A stretch of DNA of 64,000 nucleotides from Paralithodes platypus (taxonomy: Eukaryota > Arthropoda > Malacostraca > Decapoda > Lithodidae), in contig CM064502.1 in NCBI GenBank assembly GCA_032716605.1, positions 59,046,421 through 59,110,420 on the forward strand, given 5' to 3'. The notes under the pieces are model-generated. The model had not been told where the DNA came from, did not search any database, and saw only the letters and a program-made list of their open reading frames with translations. Below are positions 55,946 through 64,000 of this stretch, piece by piece. A program made the translations under genes and the position numbers. Numbering within the stretch: position 1 is the first letter of the stretch; every line of letters starts with the position of its first letter.

Positions 55946-56220
55946 CTCAGGCACATACCCCTAGCTGGGGGTGGCCGACACGAGACAAGAGCCCGAACAG
56001 AAACATTTAAAGTTCCTATTCTCAGGTTCCGGGACCACTTTAGCGTTCCCTCGCCCCTTTCTCTGTCTCATCTAGTAGGTGAATTTTATAAGGGGAGGAG
56101 GATTCCTAGCCGACTGTCCCCTGAAAAAATAAGTAGGACAGTAAAAGAGACAGACAGAAATGGCTAAGGTTGGGTAAAGGATGCCAAACCTCACTCAGGA
56201 TAGGACCAGCCCTCACCACA
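55946..56220 (-). mobile_element. SINE-like retroposon (head module I, CCCCCAGCTAGGGG tail)
   Basis: On the minus strand it runs from GTGAGGGCTGGTCCTATCCT through TTTACCCAACCTTAGCC to GCCACCCCCAGCTAGGGGTA and TGCCTGAGTATATAC, then a tetranucleotide run. The head equals that of 8,547-8,838 but the tail is different: two SINE types share a head. Confidence 0.65.
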
Positions 56221-56298
56221 CTTTGTATAGAGCTTTATTTGACTTCACTGATTTGGTATTTATCACATAATATTTATCTCATTGTTTTGTTTTGTTAA

Positions 56299-56647
56299 GG
56301 GGAGATGGGCGTATTTATTTGCCCATTTATGTATCTTTTCATAATGTTTTTAGTTTCCTCCCTAGACCTTTATCAAGCTTAAATAACCCCCCCCCCAAGA
56401 TAAATTTGTACATTTTTTGATAGAAAAATGTCCCGGCCAAAGGCCAATTTCTCGTAAATTACAGGCTCGCTATCGCTTGCTAGGAAAAAATCTACACCTT
56501 AATAACCCAAAAAGTCTTAATATTGACAAAGAAATGGGGCGAAAAGTCTTAAATCGCCAAACTACTGGGCCGAACGTCATATAATCTGAAAACTAATGGG
56601 GCTAAACATGAGAAAGAAGAGGGACCAGAAAAACGACCCACCCCCCC
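56299..56647 (-). mobile_element. TTAA-flanked GGGG-type MITE, full-length
   Basis: It is 349 bp between TTAA at 56,295-56,298 and 56,648-56,651. The ends are GGGGAGATGG and CCACCCCCCC. Inverted relative to 24,211-24,570, with the GGCCAAAGGCC hairpin retained. Confidence 0.75.
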
Positions 56648-57002
56648 TTAATGGGAATTTACTGCATTATATTATTTCATGGCGGTAATAAAGTAATAAT
56701 ATAATTTATTTATTTCACTCCCAACACCAAACACCTCTTACAGTTTCTTACAGTTTCTTACAGTTGATCCTCTGGAAAAAGGCAATGAAATAAATGAAAG
56801 CCTGTGATCCGCCCGGGATTCGAACCTGGGTTACCACATACAGAGCTTTAACACTATAACCATTACACCATCAAGACAGTTAAAGGTTTAGTACATGACT
56901 ATGATTTTATATCCATTTATCGAATACTGGATATAAATCTAATCATGTACGGTACTCGGACCCAACTGCACACTGAACAGCGTAATGTTTAAGTATGTAT
57001 AT

Positions 57003-57075
57003 ATGTATGTACTCAGGTCCATTCCCTATTTTTTTCCTGGGGGTGGCCGACTCGAGACAGAGCCCGAATAGGGAC
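57003..57075 (-). repeat. SINE-tail module
   Basis: TGTACTCAGGTCCATTCCCT ... GGGGGTGGCCGACTCGAGAC then AGAGCCCGAATAGGG. Only the tail part of the repeat ending at 27,810 is present. Confidence 0.55.
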
Positions 57076-57204
57076 AACACAGCACAACAGAAAAACAAAA
57101 CACAAATTCACACACATCTAAGTGAAAGGGAAGAACATTTTATGGGCACAGATCTCTAAGGACTGACCTCGTTATGATAAAAGGCGCGTCTCGGGAGCAA
57201 GTTT

Positions 57205-57437
57205 ATTGTCTACATTTAATTGTCAATTTTAAGACCTTTTGCGCCATTTCGGTGTTGATTTTTGCTCGCCTGTCATTTTAAAAGAAACCGGCACATTTTT
57301 CTACCCAAAAATGTAAAAATTTGTCTTGAAGGGGGGTCTAGGGGGTGGGTTTTTTTCAGCTTGATGGAGGTCTAGCAAGGAAACTAAGAAATAAATGAAT
57401 AAATATATAAACAGACCAAAATATAACCACTACCCCC
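57205..57437 (+). repeat. GGGG-type MITE, right part
   Basis: It begins TTTTAAGACCTTTTGCGCC and ends CTACCCCC next to TTAA (57,438-57,441). The left end is missing. Confidence 0.6.
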
Positions 57438-57629
57438 TTAAGTCAATTGGTTAACTGAATTCTGCCCTACCCTGTATAGCATTCTACTATTTATTGGTTT
57501 GTTTTTGCATCTACTGTATTATTACTCTCTTGTATGTGATATATTTGATCATGTATATAATTATATCCTTCGGTTTCTTTTATTTTGTTTTAACTTTTAT
57601 TATTACTCTCTTGTATGTGATATATTTAA

Positions 57630-58003
57630 AGGTGAATTACACAAAGATGAAAAAAAAGTGAGATAAGTTATTCAGCAGAACGTTAAAGGCTCTAGTAATT
57701 ATACACCATTATTGGAAATATCCTTAAATTTGCCCCTAACATATAAAATAAATTGGGTTAAGTTAAAGGTAAATTTCTGTTGCCTGACAACTATCAGAAT
57801 CTATGACGTCATCACAATACTGGAAGGCACGAAATTTGCGAGACGGTCAACTATCAGACGCCGCCAGATATAAAATTGTTGAATATTTGTTTTCTTTACT
57901 GACTTAAATTTATGTTATTATACACAAACCTGAGCATCCTTAATATGTTTTGATGCATACAAAATATACATCTTCGATGGTATGCAGCTTATGTAATTCA
58001 CCT
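57630..58003. mobile_element. TTAA-flanked MITE, AGGTGAATTACA ends
   Basis: It is 374 bp with TTAA at 57,626-57,629 and 58,004-58,007 and perfect ends AGGTGAATTACA / TGTAATTCACCT. It lies inside a direct duplication of CTCTTGTATGTGATATATTT. It has no GGG/CCC end, so its superfamily is less certain. Confidence 0.7.
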
Positions 58004-58194
58004 TTAATCATGTATCATTCTGTTTCTTTTATTATGTTAAATGTTCTATTGTATGAGATGTATATTAAATAATGTATAATACAGTGTACTAATATATATT
58101 TTGATTATTTTCCTTCTTTAGTTGAACTATTGTATGTGATGTATATTAAACAAATACTACACTCTAGTGGAGTTTTTTCTCTTAACCTGTTTAT

Positions 58195-58375
58195 TTTAAA
58201 ATGTAAAACTTGCAAACTAAACAAACCAAAATTGGGACAAGGACAATATAAAGTCAAATTAAATTATCAAAATCGCTATGTAGAAACAACGCTTACTAAA
58301 ATGAAAATTATTAAATAAAAGAACACAATCCACCACATAGGGTGTACATCACTACATGAGCAAGTTAATCTGTTT
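58195..58375 (+). repeat. Dispersed repeat family R1
   Basis: It shares AAAATGTAAAACTTGCAAAC, AATCGCTATGTAGAAACAAC and AAAAGAACACAATCCACCAC with the copies at 53.2 and 54.2 kb. Confidence 0.65.
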
Positions 58376-58379
58376 CCCA

Positions 58380-58960
58380 AGCAAACCAATCGCACATATA
58401 ACAACGCACTATCGTCACGTTAAAGGAAGTAGTCAAGTTTGGGAAGTCCGGGACGTTCTGGCAAATTTTACTAAACTCTGCATGAATAAAGAAACTACAT
58501 GTTAAATGTCAAAATATTATTTAAAATCAAATTTGCAACATGACAAGACATTAACAATAGTAAAAAATACAAATATTGATAAGATATCTATACTATTACA
58601 AAATAATATATAAAATACAGTACAGCACTCACTAACGATAGTGCTATCGGGTAGGTACCTGTAAGCATAGCATGCCTCAAGTGACCCCTATCAATAACTA
58701 CCCTACAAATAACCTACATTTATAGCACAAATAAACTAAGGAAATCGCAAAAGTAAGCAATTGATACTATCGACAATGAATACATATAATATAAAGAGAA
58801 ATAATTGCAAAATATGAAGTAACAACAGATTTAAACAAAGAGTACTCTTTTAACAAGAACAATAAATTTAAAAAAATCATCAATAATAATAATAATAATA
58901 ATAGAAAAAGAAAAAGATAAACAATAAATACAGACAAAAAGTAAGCAGAGGTTATACAAG
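58380..58960. other. AT-rich sequence, likely 3' region of the RT element
   Basis: No ORF or known repeat is seen, apart from a short (AAT)n at about 58,880-58,902. It lies directly 3' of the RT element's stop codon on the minus strand, so part of it may be that element's 3' UTR. Confidence 0.35.
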
Positions 58961-58965
58961 AAACT

Positions 58966-61900
58966 TCAAGTTAAAAATGCTTGATTAAAATTATTGATGT
59001 CAAATTTTAGAATACAGTCACAATAATTGACCCTAAAAAGATTAAATTTATGGAACAATTTACTTGCCTCAAAACCTCTGTCCACTAAGAGTCTGTATAG
59101 TAACCTAGCTCTAGCCCAAAAGTCATCTACTTTAGTGCAGATTTTACAAAATCTTATTAATTGGGAATAAAAACAATTATAAGTGATTTACTATCGATAT
59201 TACTACTAGGGAAAGGAAAGTTTATTACGTTAAAATTAAAATCATCAACTTTGTGATATACTTTAAGTATGCACTGTTCATTAACAATCTCTATATTTAT
59301 ATCAAGAAAATTTTCAACTTTATAATTTACGTTACATTGTGTGAGGGGAATAGAATTAGGGTAAATAAGTTTAGCAACTTGATTAAAATTTAACAAATTG
59401 CAAACAAGAATATCATCAATATATCTACTATTATTACTTAACAGTTTAGCAAGTGCTAATTTTTCTGGAATTTTATTTTTCTTGCTACTGTCAACTAAGT
59501 CTTTTATATATTTAAATTCTAAAGCAAGCAAGAATAAGTCTGCAATTAAAGGGCTAGCATTTCCACCCATAGGAATTCCTAATATTTGTTTGAAAATGTA
59601 CGGCCCGAATCTAACATAAGTATTGAAAAGGAGGAATTTAAGGGCATCTTTAAGTTTAGTTCTATCAAAATATACAGAACTAGTGGGAGTTGTTGTTGTT
59701 GTTGTTGTTGTTCCCTAAGCTGCCTGGCCGAACAGCCCCGAGTCCCTGAGAAAGGCCATGGCCACGATCGGGCTTTCCCACAGAGCTCTCATTGAGTGTA
59801 GATTGTGTTGTTGGCGTAAGTGGTTGTGTGAAATGCAGTCTTCTATGATGTGTTTAATGGTATGGGGTGCTGTGTTACATCCCGGGCAGGCGTCGACAAC
59901 GGAGTCATCCAGTCTCTTCTGATAGCTCAGGAGAGCTGGATGGTGTCCGCATCTCAGCCTGGCCAGGTGGACTCTGTCCTCGCGAGGAAGGGAGGATTCG
60001 GAAGGATGGATTTCGGGAGGTCGTGCATGCAGCTGTGTGTTGTCTGTGAGTGAGTGGATGGATCGGTGAGAGATATGAGTATGGATGTGCTTCTGGATGT
60101 TGGTTCGGGGTGGGCAGGGAGGGAGAGAGGACAATAATTGTGTGTGATACCGTGTGCTGGGTGTTGTTTTGATATTTCTTGGTGTCTGTGGGTGTGTTGC
60201 CATGTAGTTTAGTGGGTGGTCTTGGTTCGTGGAGGCTGCTGCCAGGAATTGAGTGCCTCTCATGTCCAGATGGTCTTTGACTTTGAGGATTTTGGTTTCT
60301 TGATGTAGGTGATCTGTGGGTGCAGTAGCTGTGCAGCCTGTAATGATCTTCAGGGCTTTGTTTTGAATAGTCTGTAAGGTCTTATGATGTGTTTCAGCTA
60401 GGTTAGAAGCCCAGGCTGGGCTTGCGTATTCCATCACTGATCTTATGTATTGTTTATATACTGTGGTGGTAGTTTCTTTGTTGTGTCCAAATTTTGTGTG
60501 AGCAAGTGACCTGAGGGCGTTAAGTCTGGGTGTCAGTTTCTTTTTAATGTTTGTGGTGTGCTGTTTGAATGTCATATGAGTATCATATGTTACTCCTAGG
60601 ATTTTGGGTGTGTGTGTATGTGTTAGGGGTGTGTTGTTTATGGTGAGTTGAGGGATGTATTCGTGTTCTCCTGTCCAACTTGTGAGCAGGGTTGCGGTGG
60701 ATTTGGCTGGGGCTAGATTAAGTCTGTTTGTAGTGCACCAGCCATGTAGTGTGTTGAGATAGGGTTGAAGGAGATCTGTTGCTCTTTTTGGGTCATGGTG
60801 TGTGCATGTGAGTGTTATGTCATCTGCATAGGAGGCTAAGTTTATTTGGGGCGTATTGGGTGTAGTTATATCGTGCATGTACAGATTGAAGAGTGCGGGC
60901 GATAGGACGGATCCTTGTGGGACTCCGTTTGGAAAGTTTCTGATTTTAGATGACTGACCGGCAAAAGATACGTGTGCACATCTGCCTGCTAGGAAGTTGG
61001 CCAGCCACCGTTTTGTGTTGTTGTGCATGTTTGTGTTGTAGATTTTGTTTGTTAGGTTGTGGCGGGGGATGGCATCGAAGGCTTTACTAATGTCGAGTGT
61101 GGCTAATAGTGATCTGTGTGGTGGTCTAGCTGAATTGATGCCGTCGAAAGCTCTTTGTGTAAGGTCTGTGAGAAGAGTGTTTGTGGAGTGCAGTGGCCTA
61201 AAGCCATGTTGTGTTGGAGCTAGGGGTAGGTCAGGTGTAATTAGTTGTAATACTAGGCGTTCCATGACTTTGGAGGGGGAGCAAAGGAGTGTGATGGGGC
61301 GGTGCGAGGAGGGTAGCGTGGGGTCTTTGTTGGGTTTGGGGAAAGTGATGATGATACCATGCTTCCAAATGTCTGGTATTGTGTTGTGTGAATAGCTGTA
61401 GTTTGATATGTTAGTGAGTGCTTGTATGCCTTGTGGTCCCAGGTGTCTGAGGTGTATGTTGCTTATGTTGTCTAGGCCACAGGCGGGTGAGTGCTTGAGA
61501 TTGTTGATGATATGCTTTGTCTGGTGATTGGTGAAGGGTGTATAGTCAGGGTCTGTGGGGAATTGTCTCTTACGTCGGATGACACGTCGGTCGTCTTTGT
61601 GAGGTTTTAGGTGGCTGACATGTGAAAAGTGATTGATGAGAGTGTTTGCTTGTTGTTTACATGAAGGAGTAGAGTCTGTTGTTGTGATTGCAGCATGTGA
61701 TTGTGTTGTGTTGCTGTTGGAAAGTGTGATGCTGTTTAGTGTTTTGTATAGTTTTTTGGGGTTTGTTTTGTGATCAAGTGTTTGTAGGAAGTTATTCCAA
61801 TTTAGTTTTTGTTGTTCTTGTATTTTGTTGTTAGTTTGGGTGTTGAGTGCTTGAATTTGTTGTGTGATGTCTTGTGTGTGGGGTGCTGGGAGTGTTTCAG

Positions 61901-64000
61901 TATGTCGCGTTGTCTGATGAGGTTTTGAATTTCTGGTGTGAAGTTGGGGTTGTGTCTTTTTCTGTTACCTCTTGGAATGTGTTTCTTGTCAGCGTTTTGG
62001 ATAGTTTTATTGAGTATGTGTACAGCATTGTTGATGTTAGTGATGGGTGTACTGTTTAGAGTTGTGAAGTGTTGTTCTGTCTCATTTGTGAATGCTTCCC
62101 AGTTAGCTCTTTTATAATTGGTGTATGTGTGTTTGTGGCTAGCTGGGGTGAGTCTGGTTTTGGTGGTGATAATGATCGGGAGGTGGTCAGAGCCTAAGGT
62201 TCTGACCACCCTCCAGGATGTTGTGGGGGCGAGTTCTGGGGAGCAAAAGGTGATGTCTGGAGATGATGGGTTATAGAGGGCTTGGTGAGGAATATGGGTA
62301 TGTTGATGGATGTCGTTAAGGATGATGAGGTTATCGGTTTGGTTTTGTAGTACCAGCCCTCTGTCTGTGTCGGGGTTGTCGACAAACCAGGCCGACGTCT
62401 TGGCGTTGAAGTCACCACCCAGGATGATGTGTGGGGTGTGTGGGGTGTTTGTGATGTGTTGTAAGTGTGGTCTGATTTGTAGTGGGAGTAGAGCTAAGTG
62501 ATGCATTATTAAAATATGTATAAACATTTATGAAATAATTACCATTCCTAACGAACCTGTCAAAGTGCAAATCTATAATAAAGCAAAGCTCTGAATATAC
62601 TAAATCTAAAGGCAAATTGGTATACAAAGTTGAAAAGTCGAAGCTATGTACCGAGGTAACTTTCGGCATGGTATTTATTTTATCAATAACTTCTAACGAA
62701 TTGTCAACACTCCAATAATAGTTAATGCCAGTTCTTCTCATGATGGTATTACAATATCTTTTATGAGTACTTTTAATGTATTTTAAGCAATTTACTACTT
62801 GTTCTGATAGAGTTTTAGTGGTAGCAAATTTTGCTCCGGCAATAAAGCGATATTTATAAGGTCTTTTATGAAATTTAGGTAACATGTATAATTTTGCAAT
62901 GCACTTGTTCTTATCAGAAAGTTTAATATCAAATATTATATTTTTCTTGGTATGTTCATCGATTAAGTTATCAATATTCAGATTATTTTGAATTTCATAA
63001 ACAGAATTACCGCAAATATTTTTACGTAATATGTTACCCTTAATACCTAATTCTTTTTTCATATTTTCAAGATAAAATTTCTTACATGTGAAGCTATAAT
63101 TATTGCTGGCTTTATCTACTGTAGTGATTACAAAATGTTTATGTAAATTTATTAAATCAGCTTTAAGCTTATTATAATTATAGTCTATAAAATCTGAAAG
63201 ATTAAATTCATTTTTAAGCGAGAAAATTTTATTTCTAATTAACTTAATTAATAATTTAGACCATGCTTCTAGTTCTCTCGCATTGCGGCACGCAATTTTT
63301 AACAATTTATCTTTTAATTTATTGACTGAAAAAACAATATCTTTTAAAATTATGTCCCATGTTACTTTATTACTCCCTATTCTAAATTTAAACCCTTTAC
63401 GACATAGCTCCGCTAATTTGTCGTTTGCAAAATGTTTAACTAGTTCTACATCACCTGTTAATATGTGACATATCGGACTATAAATGAACTTTGCTAGTGC
63501 ATCACGTCTGCTAGCTGGCATATCCATGACTCTTTCACACACGCATTTATTATTATTGAAAATATCATTATCTGAAAGATTTCCTAAAACTTTATTATAA
63601 TTACAAATAATAGACCCAACAGGTCGTTCATATGAATACACTATTAATGGTTTGAAATCTTTACAACCATCTGGTAATATGGACTTAACTTTCTTGAAAT
63701 TAATAAGACTGTTAACATTAATTTTGTCTAAAATTTTAGAGGAATAATTTAAAGTGGACAGGACTTTATCTTTAATACGGTTATCTTTGGATTTCTTAGA
63801 ATTAGCTCTAATATATCCCATAAAAGCAAAGACTATATTCTTAAATTTATTTGTGAAATTATGTTTATTATTTAGAATATTTTCTATAAAAGGAGCAAAA
63901 CTTTTCTTTTGTAGGCCTTTCAATGAATCTTTTAATTTTTTAATTCCGAAATTTCGATATAATGAATATAAATTATTAACAATAATTATAATATCAGACC
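58966..64000 (-). mobile_element. Reverse-transcriptase element, disrupted and running off the window
   Basis: The ORF enters from beyond 64,000 (the frame is open through 63,923). It reads RRDALAKFIYSPICHILTGD, HKHFVITTVDKASNNYSFTC, KLYMLPKFHKRPYKYRFIAG and SFDFSTLYTNLPLDL. After the insertion 59,691-62,479 it continues with ILGIPMGGNASPLIADLFL and the catalytic YIDDI, then DDFNFNVINFPFPSSNI. After one frameshift near 59,165 it goes on with SQLIRFCKICTKVDDFWARA to a TGA at 58,966-58,968. KxHK and PMGGxASP motifs resemble Penelope-like RTs and related invertebrate RTs; I cannot place the clade. No endonuclease domain is visible in the part present. Confidence 0.8.
59691..62479 (-). mobile_element. 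5'-truncated non-LTR retrotransposon (endonuclease + RT)
   Basis: It is flanked by TAGTGGGAGT at 59,681-59,690 and 62,480-62,489. On the minus strand it starts inside the endonuclease domain (IILGGDFNAKTSAWF, LGSDHLPIII). It continues through the linker into RT (SHRPITLLCSPSKVMERLV, GFRPLHSTNTLL, SKAFDAIPRH, NGVPQGSVLSPALFNLYM, YADDITL). It ends with a Cys-His region (CPGCNTAPHTIKHIIEDC), GLFGQAA stop, and a (AAC)n tail. One frameshift near 61,890 separates endonuclease and RT frames; otherwise the RT frame is open. It looks like a member of the Jockey/I-type groups and is fairly young. Confidence 0.9.

Overview
The window is animal nuclear DNA, most likely from an arthropod and by inference a crustacean. 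It has spliced genes with GT-AG introns, non-LTR retrotransposons, many MITEs, very dense microsatellites, and interstitial arrays of the arthropod-type telomere repeat TTAGG/CCTAA. Nothing looks prokaryotic. I found two genuine protein-coding genes; nearly everything else is mobile or tandem-repeat DNA.

Layout. 1-8.9 kb: MITEs, including a pogo/Tigger-like one, then a 5-kb palindrome made of two tandem-repeat families (about 2.1-7.25 kb) that was later hit by a LINE insertion. 8.9-15.6 kb, minus strand: a nine-exon gene for a divergent Cys-loop ligand-gated ion-channel subunit. The exons join in one frame to 421 residues with signal peptide, Cys-loop and four membrane segments, but the pore helix lacks the usual anion-selectivity motif. 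15.6-31 kb: no convincing gene; microsatellites, a 17-kb minisatellite, nested CR1 fragments, a triplicated segment and several MITE families. 31-42 kb: a region present twice (32,032-36,762 and 36,863-41,773) on either side of exactly 100 N. This looks like an unmerged overlap between adjacent contigs, not biology. It duplicates exon 1 of the second gene. 40.5-52.8 kb, plus strand: a HERPUD2-like gene (seven coding exons, 464 residues; ubiquitin-like domain plus C-terminal membrane hairpin). Its 8.5-kb first intron is filled with CR1 copies, CT/GT/GCGT microsatellites and an RTE-like LINE broken by a piggyBac-type MITE that itself contains a second one. 53-59 kb: MITEs, two of them telomere-repeat-bearing or foldback. 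59-64 kb, minus strand: a reverse-transcriptase element running off the window end, interrupted by a 5'-truncated LINE with a 10-bp target-site duplication.

The two genes are not functionally linked. One would be a plasma-membrane receptor subunit, the other an ER-membrane protein of ER-associated degradation. The strongest themes are the unusual pore of the receptor, the tandem-repeat palindrome, MITEs that carry telomere-like repeats, an apparent SINE/LINE tail-sharing pair, and a series of nested insertions whose order can be read exactly from target-site duplications and restored reading frames.
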